From Mesostigma viride (taxonomy: Eukaryota > Streptophyta > Mesostigmatophyceae > Mesostigmatales > Mesostigmataceae), in NCBI GenBank assembly GCA_009746045.1, contig RPFO01000692.1:808100-872099 (forward strand): DNA of 64,000 nt. Reading direction: 5' to 3'. Position numbers and translations under genes: made by a program. Below are positions 30,811-41,538 of this stretch, one piece after another (the first letter of the stretch is position 1; each line of letters begins with the position of its first letter). Below the pieces are notes generated by a model. It was given only the letters and a program-made list of their open reading frames with translations. It was not told the origin of the DNA and searched no databases.

Positions 30811-32468
30811 TCAGCGTCTGACACGGACTTCTCCATTGCGCTGGAAACTTCTCGAATTGGCGTGAACACGAACTTCCACTGGGCCGGCGCAGAGTATAAA
30901 AAGCCACGCAGTGTGCGAGTAATGCCCAGTAGGCGGGCCGCCCCCGATCCCGCATACACGGGCAAGCATGGCCAGTATGACCGTTAGGCCCACGGCCAGC
31001 CACTCCGCCGCGTGTCCCGAGGCACGTGAGATGCTGCGCTCGCTGCTCGCCATTTTCTGCCCTTGACAGGCAGCGTCGACGTCCTTGAAGCTCGTCGCCG
31101 AAGATTTCAGCTCTGGGATGGCGTCCATCGCTGCGTCCGCACCGCGCGCGGGCAAAAAGTAGGTGTTGTTCCTCGTCACGATGCTGCAGGGCCTGCTGTC
31201 CAGCACAGCAACCCGCCTGACGAGGTCGACGTTGTGGCCATCCTTGACGAGCTGGCCGACAGATAAAAGTCGGGTGCTCAGCTTTGGAACGAGGAGCGCG
31301 TTTTGGAGGTGCACGTCTGCCTCCTGGCCCGGCAGCTTCAGCTTGACAGTCCCGATGGCTGTCGCCTTCAGTTTGCCGCCTGAGCCGGCGATTTCCCTGT
31401 TGTGAGGGTGCAGGCACACGAAATCCGATGGGCATGGCGTCATGTGACAGCTCGCTGCAGAATCCAGCACCCAGCTGGTCGGCGCCTTCTTTTCATATTG
31501 CGTGAGTGCAGCGGTGTCCGACGGCGATGGCGACTCGGCGATGGTGGCGAAGACGAAGCCGGACGGCAGCTCTGCAGCCTCCTGGGTGATGTGCGCCTCG
31601 CTTGCACCTGGTGAGTGCCCCTTTCTCGCCGCTGATGTCGCGTGGTTCCGACGCGTCGCCTGGTTCTTGCGTTCTTGCTTCAGCTCCGGATGCTTCTCCC
31701 AGCACTGGGCCTCCACGTGCCCGGGCTTTTTGCAGTGATAGCACCGCTTTCCTCCACTTTTCTTGGTAGTAGTGTGGAAAGCCTGGCCGTCCGATGAGCT
31801 CTCCTTCTTTGCTTCAGCAGAACGCCCTCCCATCAGCATGTCCTCCGCCTCCAGCAGCGCAGCCTTTACCTCCTCCAAGTTGTCCTCCTTGAAATGCACC
31901 GATATCAGCGCAGGGCGATATTTGTCTGGCAGGCCGCTCTTGAGAATGGCTGCGAAGTCTTGGTCACTCATGACTCCCCCCACAGCACGGTACTCCGCCA
32001 GCAGCAGCAGTCCCCTTAGGATATACTGCCCCATGGTCTCCCCTGGCTTCATTTGCAGCCTGTGCAGCTGGACCCTGAGGTCCATCCGGTGGCTCTTGGT
32101 GAGCTTTTGCTGCTCGTAGACCTTCCTCAGCGTCTTGTAGAGCTTGCTGCCAGATTGGTCTGGCACGAGCGATAGGATGCGCCTCGCTTCTCCAACAAGT
32201 GCAGCTGAGATGACAAGGCCGACAGCCATGTCAGCCTTGGTTGGGGTCTTCCTAATGGTGCCAAGCAGAACATCCTTAACCCCGTAGAAGCGACAGAAGC
32301 CCTCAAGGGATGTCTTGGTCTCCTCCCAGCCACGTAGACTTGTGCCATCGAACAGTTCAGCACCATCTTGGAGCACACATTCAGCATAGGAGTGTAGTCC
32401 ACCTCGCTTGCCATGGAGCTTGTAACTGGGCTGGGTTTCTTGGTGGTCTTCTTGGAGCTCATGAACAA
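30811..32468 (-). pseudogene. Gag-protease protein of outer Copia element (one frameshift)
   Basis: Start ATG 32468 (MFMSSKKTTKKPSPVTSSMA). A frameshift near 32375 leads into a 521-codon frame. It has a Copia-type gag core (FDGTSLRGWEETKTSLEGFC, then LTKSHRMDLRVQLHRLQMKP and ILRGLLLLAEYRAVG, the UBN2-like fold), a zinc knuckle CYHCKKPGHVEAQC (about residues 212-225), a linker, and a canonical Copia protease motif WVLDSAASCHMT (about 300) with LLVPKLSTRLLSVGQL. After that, where a GAG-pre-integrase domain should start, the frame continues into unrelated sequence with a hydrophobic stretch (AEWLAVGLTVILAMLARV) and stops at 30811. It probably marks an internal deletion junction. Confidence 0.85.
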
Positions 32469-32469
32469 T

Positions 32470-32481
32470 CCTCCGATACCA
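32470..32481 (-). promoter_or_regulatory. Primer-binding site of outer Copia element
   Basis: On the element strand, TGGTATCGGAGG nearly matches the initiator tRNA-Met complement TGGTATCAGAGC used by most Copia elements. After removal of M1 it lies immediately after the LTR end TTCCAACA at 48510. M1 inserted exactly at this LTR/primer-site boundary. Confidence 0.85.
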
Positions 32482-32485
32482 TGTT

Positions 32486-32966
32486 AGTTAGAATACGAAC
32501 GACCGACTTGGTACAATGCTTGAGAACACAGAGTGCTGAGAGCAATGAATTGCTTGGTTCATTAGAAAATAGGTTTACCCTTTATCAACGTTCCTCTCAC
32601 TGGCTGCGCCGCCAGTGACCGTTGGGTGCAGACCGTTGGCCCGAGGCCGCACGATGACAGGTAGCAGTCTAGTCACTGCATCGTGTGATCACAGATCAAT
32701 GCACGCTGCAGTACGGTCCCTATCTAGGATTCTCTAGTACCGTCCAATGACAGGACACTACGTATACTGGGTACTGACATCTGTCACGTACCCCAGTACC
32801 CAAAGTACCTATCTAGGGAAACGTATGCGACTCGACTAGCATTCCTATCTGCATAGCCCACGTGGTATTTATATTCACATACCAACGTAGGTTTACAAGG
32901 CTTATTCATACGTTGTATTCACAATGCCTTTGAGACTTAGTCTACAGCAAAGCATGGAGACTAACT
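32486..32966 (-). repeat. 3' LTR of M1
   Basis: 481 bp, begins AGTTAGTCTCC at 32966 on the element strand and ends TTCTAACT at 32486. Upstream on the element strand lies AAACAATACTGG, the position of the polypurine tract, though it is less purine-rich than in M2-M4. Confidence 0.93.
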
Positions 32967-33339
32967 CCAGTATTGTTTTATTATTTATTTCTTAATGCAG
33001 GTCTGCACCCCAACATTATTGTTATTGTTTTTAAGTTGATTAGGGGTACAAAAGAGACATGGCTGGTTGAGCCAGGTTGGTTACAGCTGGCTGTTCTGGC
33101 CAGGTGTTATATTGCACATTAAATAAGGTGTACACAGCTGGCTGGTTTGGCCAGTTATTGGAGCACACATTAAGTAAGTGTATACAAAGCTTGTGTCCTC
33201 AAGCTGCAAATGGATACAAAGCTGACCTAGCCAGCACTCACACCCTACAACGAATGTGTTGAATGTTATGGCGCCCAGCAGCTATCGCTGTGGTAAGGGG
33301 GTGTGGTGGTTGTGTACTGTGCTATGGCCAGTCATTTAT
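32967..33339 (-). other. 3' UTR of M1
   Basis: No gene. A GGCTGG(TT/CT)(TG)GCCAG block followed by TGCACATTAA or GCACACATTAA occurs twice about 70 bp apart (33092-33125, 33140-33175). Confidence 0.5.
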
Positions 33340-34490
33340 TCAAACACTGACTCTGATATCATAGGGGTTCATGTTCTGAAAGAGGAGCTGGTACTGTTGG
33401 CCAGCAGCATCCCGCAGCTTCGTTAGAGCGTCTGCTGGGTTGTCCTCATCATCCACATGAGTCCAGCTGGAAAAATAGGTGGCCTCCTGTTTGAGGATCA
33501 CCCAATCCAAGTCAGTGTGGACAGCAGCAGAAACAGATTTCTTGGTTAGAAAACTGATCACAGAAAAGCTGTCAGTGTAGAGATGTGAGATTACATTGCA
33601 TGTGCTGCCTGCCTGGGTTTGTAGCCAGGTGAGCATGTGCTGCAGGGAACGAGCATGCAATGCAGCAGACACCACAGCACGACATTCAGCTGAGTTGCTG
33701 CTGCCAGGTTTTCTGCGGTGTAGCCTGCTGTACCAGGAAGTGAGGGACATGTAATCTGACCTGTTGGTGAGAAAAAACAGCCCTGATTCCCGTGCCCCCA
33801 TCTGATTGATTGTTCTGCTCTCCATGGAGCTGTCCATGACACATTGGATGTGGATGTCTTCCATCAGATTCAGGCCATGGAGGATGAGGGGGGGACAGTC
33901 TTTGACCAACTTCCTGATGTGACTGCATTTTATCTTGACTAGAACATCATGGGTGACCCTGCTGATGACAGCTAAGGGAGCCCCACAGATGGCTGACCAC
34001 CACCCCAGTTTGCCCTGAACAGTGGCACACATGTGTAAGGGGAGTTAGTTGTCCTGCAGCAGATCTAGACAATCTTGGATATATTCTGCAGGAGGGGAGA
34101 GAGAGCAGACCCACTGATCTGGCTGCCTATGCAGCTGCAACATGATGCCACAGAACTGGATGGGGGTTGTGCTCAATTCCACCTGTTTGCCAATCTCATA
34201 TGATTCCTGGACCTGCTGAATAAAGGTTTCCACCTCAGCTCTAGGCCCACAAATGAGTTGGTCATCTCCATGCCACACAAAGAACAGCAGTCCAGAGGGG
34301 GTGGGTACAACAAAAAAGCATGGGTCCAGGTCATCATACGTGGCCTTGAGCTTTTTGAATACTTCCTCTGCTGAGTCTCTGAAAATTTTTGGGGCACTGA
34401 CAAGCCCTTCCACCCCAATGTTGATGATAAGGTGGGGCTCATCAATGTAAGGTTTCCACACAGCTGGGGTGTCTACCACGTACACCTTCC
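33340..34490 (-). pseudogene. M1 pol, distal part: RT C-terminus and RNase H
   Basis: The frame continues the RT interrupted at 35373. It encodes VYVVDTPAVWKPY, then LLFFVWHGDDQLICGP (RT catalytic box with HGDD in place of YVDD) and PIQFCGIMLQLH. A frameshift or stop near 34040 separates it from the last part, which carries RNase H motifs: VMDSSMESRTINQMGARESG (first Asp), NSAECRAVVSAALHA (Glu) and HLYTDSFSVISFL (Asp), ending at DEDNPADALTKLRDA. Copia-type RNase H removes template RNA. The damage plus the upstream insert make this copy inactive. Confidence 0.85.
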
Positions 34491-35372
34491 AGTTACGTTA
34501 AATAGTGCCGGAACCCTTTGCCGCCTGAGGCAAATCGGTCCGTAACACTATTTTGCCCGGAATAACCACTTCCGAGCACCCAAGTTAATTCGGCCGAATT
34601 AACTTGGGTGCTCGGAAGTGGTTATTCCGGGCAAAATAGTGTTACGGACCGATTTGCCTCAGGCGGCAAAGGGTTCCGGCACTATTTAACGTAACTAAAA
34701 CCTGGCCTCGTGGAGGGGGGACGAAGAGCCCGAGACATCCGCCTAGGCCGCTGAGCACGCACCACTAAATGCGCCGGAGCTGCCTCAGTGAGGATTCGAA
34801 CCCCTGACCTCCAAGGTGCACGGGTTTTAGTTACGTTAAATAGTGCCGGAACCTTTTGCCGCCTGAGGCAAATCGGTCCGTAACACTATTTTGCCCGGAA
34901 TAACCACTTCCGAGCACCCAAGTTAATTCGGCCGAATTAACTTGGGTGCTCGGAAGTGGTTATTCCGGGCAAAATAGTGTTACGGACCGATTTGCCTCAG
35001 GCGGCAAAAGGTTCCGACACTATTTAACGTAACTAAAACCCGTGCACCTTGGAGGTCAGGGGTTCGAATCCTCACTGAGGCAGCTCCGGCGCATTTAGTG
35101 GTGCGTGCTCAGCGGCCTAGGCGGATGTCTCGGGCTCTTCGTCCCCCCTCCACGAGGCCAGGTTTTAGTTACGTTAAATAGTGCCGGAACCTTTTGCCGC
35201 CTGAGGCAAATCGGTCCGTAACACTATTTTGCCCGGAATAACCACTTCCGAGCACCCAAGTTAATTCGGCCGAATTAACTTGGGTGCTCGGAAGTGGTTA
35301 TTCCGGGCAAAATAGTGTTACGGACCGATTTGCCTCAGGCGGCAAAAGGTTCCGGCACTATTTAACGTAACT
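34491..35372. mobile_element. 882-bp triple-palindrome element, 5-bp TSD CTTCC
   Basis: Three 206-bp near-perfect palindromes (34491-34696, 34829-35034, 35167-35372), each AGTTACGTTAAATAG...CTATTTAACGTAACT, are separated by two 132-bp spacers that are reverse complements of each other. The whole unit is therefore one palindrome centred at about 34931. CTTCC flanks it on both sides (34486-34490, 35373-35377). The spacers contain a tRNA-like GGTTCGAATCC B-box (35061-35071; inverted 34792-34802). There is no ORF. It lies inside the RT reading frame of M1, and the frame is continuous once it is removed with one CTTCC. The AGTT...AACT ends match the LTR ends of the host clade. Confidence 0.9.
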
Positions 35373-35377
35373 CTTCC

Positions 35378-37063
35378 CTTTCCACACAGATTCAGCCTTT
35401 TCTGGGTCCCCCCTGAGGAAGGCCCTTTTAATATCAGTGGCTTTGCAGACATAGTCTTGGCCTGTATTGAGGTTGTGTAGGAATAGGGAGAGCATGATCC
35501 TGAGTGAGGTTTGTTGCAACCCAGGTGTGTAGGTTTCCCCTTTTGGCAGTGTGGATGTCCCCTTTAATTCTGTGACACATGGTCTGGCATGGAAGATTGG
35601 GGAGCCCACTTTTTGTGGTTTTTGTTTGAGAACAAATTTTAATCTGAGCTTTTTGGCTCCCTCTGGCACGTCCCATGAAGGGGTGACAGGAGGTTTGTAT
35701 TGAGGGTTTTTGGGGTTGGGCAGGACCCATTCCTGCCTGGCTTGGTGGACAATGGCCATCAGCCACTTGGTAAACCCTTTTTGTGTTTTGCATTCTTGTA
35801 TGACGTGGGAGATTTGGTGGGGTGAGTGCATGGCTATGTCCCACTTACCCAGCCCAAAGGCTGAGGGATGGAGGAACTGGCTGTGCACTAACTTGTCCAG
35901 ATCAGGGATCTCCCCTGGTGCATACTGAGTGTTGACTGCCTTGATGACAGCATCCATACCAGGGACAATACTGGAGAGAGGGATTTTAAAGTGGTCCAGA
36001 GGAACTGCACCCACCCCTGTGACACTGAGCTCATTAGCTGAGATAAGCACCCCAGGATAGGATACAAAAGGTTCCCCCAACAAGGTGTTACCAGAGTACC
36101 CCTCCACCACCTGGAAGGGTGTCTGAATACCAAGTATAGGGAGCATCACCTGTCCCACTACATCCAGTGAGCTTTGGCCTGAGAAATCCTGCACCCGTGC
36201 CCAAAATGAAGGTGCAATCTCAAGACCAGGGATGGCTTGTGCACTGATCACACTGACCTGTGCCTGAGTGTCTATTGCCAGGGTCCAGGGGTCCTGACTA
36301 GTGCACACAGCTGAGACTTTTGCCAACCCTTCGGCCACAGCAGCTTGTTGCTTATGTGACCTGTGTAATGCTTGCAAGGCGACTGCCAATCTTGACCTCA
36401 GAGCGGGAGGGTTGGCAGACAATTTGGTGCCTTGGGGCTGAGCTAATGCTTCCAACCCAGCTACCTCGTGCCTGGTTAAGCAATCCCCAGGTTGTGAAGT
36501 GGGCTTGGCTTCACTGAGGGTGGAAGGGTTCACAGAGGGTGCTGTGGTGCTGTCAACAGCAGTAATTGGTGGCTCAGGGCTACTGCTGGGCATGCTGGAG
36601 TTGCCAGATAGAAGTAGTGAGTCCATGCTTAAAGACTCTTCCCCAGGCACGTCTGCCATGGGAGAATAATACTTCTTAATTCTATGACAGCTCACCCTGT
36701 GACGCTTCCCATTGATATTGTGCTTGACCTCCACGGTCTTGCTGTTTTTGGTAAATCCACGGATGGTAACTGGACCTAGCCAGGTTCCAACCTTACCAAA
36801 GCTGTTTTCCTTGTAATAGAGAACTTGATCACCTTTTTGGAATACTGGCCTGGGATGGGTTTTATCTTTTTCTGCCAGTTTTGCTGAGGTTTGTGCACGT
36901 GCAGTGTTGTACAGTGCTATCACCTCTGGGGGATATACACCTGCCTGCAGGCCTGCTGGGATTACTTCACCCCACTTGGCATGCAAGACAGGTCTCATGT
37001 TTAGGGTTGTGCACATTTCATGACACCAGAGTGCCCTGTCACAATAGACCCCTGAAGTAGCAA
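35378..37063 (-). pseudogene. M1 pol, middle part: integrase C-terminus, protease-like domain, RT N-terminal half
   Basis: An open frame of about 550 codons. The integrase tail has MRPVLHAKWGEVIPAG, YYKENSFGKVGTWLGPVTI and HRVSCHRIKKYY. The retropepsin-like domain follows as LAIDTQAQVSVISAQAIPG (DTQA in place of DTGA) with QVVEGYSGNTLLGEPFVSYP. A linker and the RT thumb/finger region come next: KLRLKFVLKQKPQ, VTELKGTSTLPKGETYTPGL and ATDIKRAFLRGDPEKAESVW (first RT aspartate). It ends at the CTTCC duplication, where the palindrome element entered. It shows directly that the protease-like domain follows integrase. Confidence 0.85.
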
Positions 37064-37745
37064 TGATCCTTGGAAGGATTTTTGGCTAGTAGGGTTTTGA
37101 CAGATCTGATGGTTCTTTCAATGACCCCCTGACCCTCATGATCTTCCAGCCCAGCAAACTCTATTGCTTCACACCCTTCCAGATCAGTCAGACAAGAAAA
37201 TTGTTGATCAAGCAAAATTCTGTCAACTGGGTAGAATCTGGGTAAAGCAATCATGAGTGCAACACGTAGCTGCCCTGCAGACATGCCAGGTAGGGGTTCC
37301 ATTACTGTGAACCTGGACCATGAGTCTTTTAGGATCAGGTAGGGTTGGACATCTTTGTTGATGTGCATCACATCCCCCACTATCATGCCTCTAGTGGTGG
37401 AAGGAGTTGCAGTATGCCATTTTTGAGGTTTGGGGCTATTGAACTGACATTCTTGACAGTGTTGTCTGGCCAGTTTGACTGCATTCCTGAGTTGTTTTCC
37501 CATGCTACTACCCCCCAGCCGTTTGGCCAGTTCCTCAGCCACTGTTTCATGACCCATGGCTAGGTGCAGCTGATGAGCAAGCTCCTTGATATCTATGGAG
37601 TTGTCAACAGTAGGGGTTAGTGCTTTTATGTAAGGTTCCAGGACAAGGTGTTGGGAGGACAGTAAGGTTGCTGCCTCAAAATCAATTATGCCCTGGCTGC
37701 CATCCCCAATGGTAATGAGATCATCATCCTCAGAGTATATGCAAG
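37053..37745 (-). pseudogene. M1 pol, proximal part: integrase zinc-binding and core domains
   Basis: The frame opens just after TGA near 37745, overlapping the end of gag in the -1 frame. It encodes SEDDDLITIGDGSQGI, then LAHQLHLAMGHETVAEEL and ARQHCQECQ (HHCC zinc-binding domain) and the integrase core with IVGDVMHINKD (D), ILLDQQFSCLTD (D) and GQGVIERTIRSVK (E). A single frameshift near 37062 separates it from the following part. No protease motif occurs between gag and integrase. Integrase inserts the cDNA into the genome. Confidence 0.85.
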
Positions 37746-38131
37746 GTGAGAGAACTCACATTGTTTTTGGTAGCGAGTCCTGTTGCACCGGCTGCCTGGA
37801 GGTCCCAGGGGATGACGTGCGTGCCAGCAACCAGGGCAGAGATCCACGTTGGTGTTCAGGGAGTCGTTGTTGGGGCAGTTGTCCCGAATGCGCCCCCTCT
37901 GGAAGCACCTCAGGCACCGTGGGCCAGGGTTTCCAGGTTGGTTGTTGTTGTTGTTGTTGTTGTTGTTTCCCTGCTGGGACCGATTGTTGTTGTGGTTCTG
38001 GCCCTGCTGGGACCTGTTGTTGTTGTTGTTTTGGCCCTGTTGGGACCTGTTGTTGTTATTGCCCTGCTGGGACCTGTTGTTGTTATTGTTGTTGTTGTTG
38101 TTGTTGTTGTTGGAGTTGCCATGCAGGGGCC
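37686..38131 (-). pseudogene. M1 gag, C-terminal part with Asn-rich linker and Cys clusters
   Basis: It continues the gag frame interrupted at 45567. LGPLHGNS is followed by a long Asn/Gln/Ser-rich, GTT-microsatellite-encoded linker (NNNRSQQG repeats), then CLRCFQRGRIRDNC (a zinc-knuckle-like CX2CX9C in which the usual His is Arg) and CPGCWHARHPLGPPGSRC. Stop at 37686. The last 60 bases overlap pol in the -1 frame. The altered knuckle may reflect decay or a variant fold. Confidence 0.75.
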
Positions 38132-38249
38132 CTAAGCACACCTGGAATTGTACTACATTTTTCAAATTGTACTTCAGTTTTGAAAGTTGCATTTTCATGC
38201 ATCTAAAGTTTCAACTAAAGTCTTTGAGGAAAAAAAAGTTCGTCGGCGG

Positions 38250-39330
38250 CCGTGGCACCGTTGCACCGTTGCACCGTTGCACCGTTGCACCTCAAATTGC
38301 ATATATGCACACACCTTTGCACATGCAACTGTTATCCATGGGATTTATGTAGGTGGATGGGTCATGCAAGAGTTACCTAGATGCTCATGACACCGTGCCA
38401 CCGTGGCGCCGTTGCACCGTTGCACCGTTGCACCGTTGCACCGTTGCACCTCAAATTGCATATAAACACACACCTTTGCACATAATGGTTATCCATTGGG
38501 ATTTATCAAGGGTAATGGGTCATGCAAGGGTTACCTAGACATGCTCATGACACCGTTGCATCGTGGCATCGTGCCACCGTGCCACCGTGGCACCGTGGCA
38601 CCGTTGCACCGTTGCACCGTTGCACCGTTGCACCTCAAATTGCATATATGCACACACCTTTGCACATGCAACTGTTATCCATGGGATTTATGTAGGTGGA
38701 TGGGTCATGCAAGGGTTACCTAGATGCTCATGACACCGTGCCACCGTGGCGCCGTTGCACCGTTGCACCGTTGCACCGTTGCACCGTTGCACCTCAAATT
38801 GCATATAAACACACACCTTTGCACATAATGGTTATCCATTGGGATTTATCAAGGGTAATGGGTCATGCAAGGGTTACCTAGACATGCTCATGACACCGTT
38901 GCATCGTGGCATCGTGCCACCGTGCCACCGTCGCACCGTGGCACCGTTGCACCGTTGCACCGTTGCACCGTTGCACCTCAAATTGCATATAAACACACAC
39001 CTTTGCACATGCAATTGTTATCCATGGGTTTTATGTAGGTGGATGGGTCATGCAAGGGTTACCTAGATGCTCATGACACCGTGCCACCGTGGCGCCGTTG
39101 CACCGTTGCACCGTTGCACCTCAAATTGCATATAAACACACACCTTTGCACATAATGGTTATCCATTGGGATTTATCAAGGGTAATGGGTCATGCAAGGG
39201 TTACCTAGACATGCTCATGACACCGTTGCATCGTGGCATCGTGCCACCGTGCCACCGTGCCACCGTGGCACCGTTGCACCGTTGCACCGTTGCACCGTTG
39301 CACCGTTGCACCGTTGCACCTCAAGTTGCA
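38250..39330 (+). repeat. CACCGTTG minisatellite arrays in a higher-order tandem repeat
   Basis: Runs of CACCGTTG (also CACCGTGC, CATCGTGG variants) end in CACCTCAAATTGCATATA, then ACACACCTTTGCACAT and TGTTATCCATGGGATTTATG-type sequence, then ATGGGTCATGCAAGGGTTAC. This roughly 150-160-bp block repeats about six times, with two alternating subtypes (TGTAGGTGGATGGG and TCAAGGGTAATGGG). Spacers are themselves repeats, so this is not a CRISPR array. Confidence 0.95.
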
Positions 39331-39789
39331 TATAAACACACACCTTTCCGTTTTTCCGCGTTTTCCGCGGCCCGGCACTGAACGCAAATGGTTTTCACCT
39401 TTGCGGAGTGCCTGATCAGAGCACACCTTTGCACATGCAATTGTTATCCATGGAGCCACCATGCCACCGTGCCACCGTGCCACCTCCACAACGGTATGAA
39501 AGTGCCAAAAAATGCCCTTATAAGCCCTACATGGAGCAAATTGAGTCCAAACATGCTAGATATTGGTAGGCAGCATGTCCAGGACACCAGTAGAAGGAAT
39601 TTGACTTTCCAGAATTTTCCGACATCGGTTGGTCTATTTTTGGCATGTCTATTTTTAGCAACTTTCCAGATTTTAATATAAACAAATACCATTTAGTATG
39701 CAAATAAAGAGCTCCTGGCCTGGCTATTTGCAGGTAGGCTAATGCTCATGTGTACCAACTGTGCACCAGGTCCCATGGTCATCTGACCT
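39331..39789. other. Interior of the 7.4-kb element, no gene
   Basis: Unique AT-moderate sequence with a further short CCACCGTGCCACCGTG run (39465-39483). No coding evidence. Confidence 0.5.
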
Positions 39790-40340
39790 CATTTGGTGAC
39801 AAACTGCCACCAAATGCTAGCAAAAACGCACTGTTTCACCACATCTCATTGCAGTTTCCATAGAAGGTGTGTTCAGTCGAGGCTGGAAATTTGCAATCAC
39901 ATTGCACATCATAAATGTAGACATGGCACAAAAAATCAGGTCCATCGTACTGTATTTGGTAACAAAATGCCACCAAATGCTAGCAAAAATGTGCGTTTTT
40001 CGCGTTTTTAGACACATTTCATGACAGTTTTCATACAAGATGTGCTCAGTTGGGGCTGGAAACTTGCAAGCATGTTAAATATCATCATTGTAGACATTGC
40101 ACAAAAATTCAGGTCCGTTGTACTTCATTCATTGACAGCTCGCTACCAAATGTGAGAAAAAATGTGCGATTTTTGCATTTCCGCCACATTTCTTGCAGTT
40201 TCCCATGCCAGGTGTGCTCAGTTGAGGCTGAAAACAAGCGCGCATGTTAATCATCATCATTTCAGACATTGCACAAAACTTAATTCAGGTCCATCAAGTG
40301 TCATTGGGTTCACTGGTCCATGCAACACCTGCCAGTTTCC
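39790..40340 (+). repeat. Degenerate tandem repeat of about 160 bp, three copies
   Basis: Units begin near 39805, 39965 and 40140 with (A)CCAAATG(CTAG/TGAG)(C/A)AAAAA, followed by GCAGTTT(C)CAT, GGTGTGCTCAGT and GGCTGGAAA. Substitutions between units are frequent, so the array is old. Confidence 0.75.
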
Positions 40341-41538
40341 AGCTAATCACTCAACCTTGGATGCAAAGTTCTTTTGTAACGGTATGGCCAACTCCCACCA
40401 ACTGTGTTGCTAACTGTTCAGACCTTGCACAGATAATATAACACAACTTTTGTGACACATAGACAAAGATATATGAATATGAACAGTGGCTAGACATGGC
40501 TGTATATATGTGCATGTGGCCATGCTCAGGCAATTTTCAAGTAGGGGCTTGTTAGACATAAGAACTGCCAGCTGTCACGTTCGCTAGCATGATCAGTTCA
40601 AACCCACAGCATGCACGGTAGTCGCAAACTCAGCTTGGCAAGGTAATAATCTAATCATGCCAGGCATCTTGGCGGTCGGCATGGCTGCGATGTGTTTTGT
40701 GCGCCTTGATTCGGTAGCAGCACATCCCTTGGCAACCGGCCCGCCTGACTAAGGTTGCCACACATGGTCCTCTGCATCACCATGGATGTCCCCATGTCCC
40801 TGTCTCTGTTATAGGGGTTCACGTTGCTGGCGATGCAGCTTCCAAGTTGGACTAGATCTCCTCAGCCAGCGCTGTGGTGCATAGCCAGACAGCTCATACA
40901 CTGCTCAGTTGCTACCTCGAGGTTGCCGGCTTGAAATGTGCCACCAAAGGACTGCACTTGGCCGCCATCATACCTAGCATGAAGAAGCCACTGCACAACC
41001 CCGGTGAGCCGCTTGGCCACCATACCGCAGTTGTCTTCAACAGATAGTGCAAGGCCAATGGCCTCTTCACAGGCACGTGCCTTGTGCTCATGCTCTTGCT
41101 CTGGCCCTTGTCAGCATGAGATGCACGCCCTTGCATGCTTCACCATGTTTCTCCAAGCCATCCGTGACTACTTGCTTCAGAAATGTCATTCAACTCCTGC
41201 ACGTCCTCAGCCACCAGACTGCCAAACTAGCTGGTGCCCCATCCCTCACTTTGGTGAGGACTGCGATTCTGGCTAGCAGCTTAGCGATCGTGCGTGGTTG
41301 TGCCCGAGTTTCTGGGTGAGTGGCAGTGGCATTGGAGCAAGAGATGTTGAGCATGTGCGTGTGTCTATCCTCTTGACAAACAACCCCTCGCACCCCTGAC
41401 ATTGAGGAGTTTGGCCATGTGCCAGGTTGCCAGAATTCCGCAAACTTGCATCATAGGGAAATAAAGGATGGCTGGTTGTGCACACGACATGAGTAAACAA
41501 AACACACATCGCTGGTGCTTTCCGATATCCCCTACATG
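40341..41538 (-). other. Interior of the 7.4-kb element with possible eroded coding stretch
   Basis: A minus-strand frame open from about 41115 to 40868 reads ACEEAIGLALSVEDNCGMVA and TGVVQWLLHARYDGGQVQSF, with nearly coding-like composition but no ATG. An upstream minus-strand stretch (41190-41340, RTIAKLLARIAVLTKVRDGA) may be another eroded piece. I recognise no family. It could be a transposase remnant. Confidence 0.3.

Noticed and set aside
32486-32966. 481-bp repeat taken as the LTR of the adjacent gag-protease element
   Set aside because: The ATGTT duplication and the TAGAG duplication show that it belongs to M1, and that the gag-protease element owns the TGTTAGGG...CCAACA LTRs.
35035-35166. 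tRNA gene
   Set aside because: Only a 3' half (variable loop, T-arm, acceptor strand) is present; the 5' half, D-arm and a valid anticodon loop are missing.
37688-38206. Plus-strand Cys/Val-rich frames of 130-170 codons
   Set aside because: Antisense of the Asn-rich (GTT/AAC) linker of M1 gag.
38250-39330. CRISPR-like regular array
   Set aside because: Repeats of 8 bp in direct tandem with repetitive spacers, in a eukaryotic transposon; no unique spacers, leader or cas genes.
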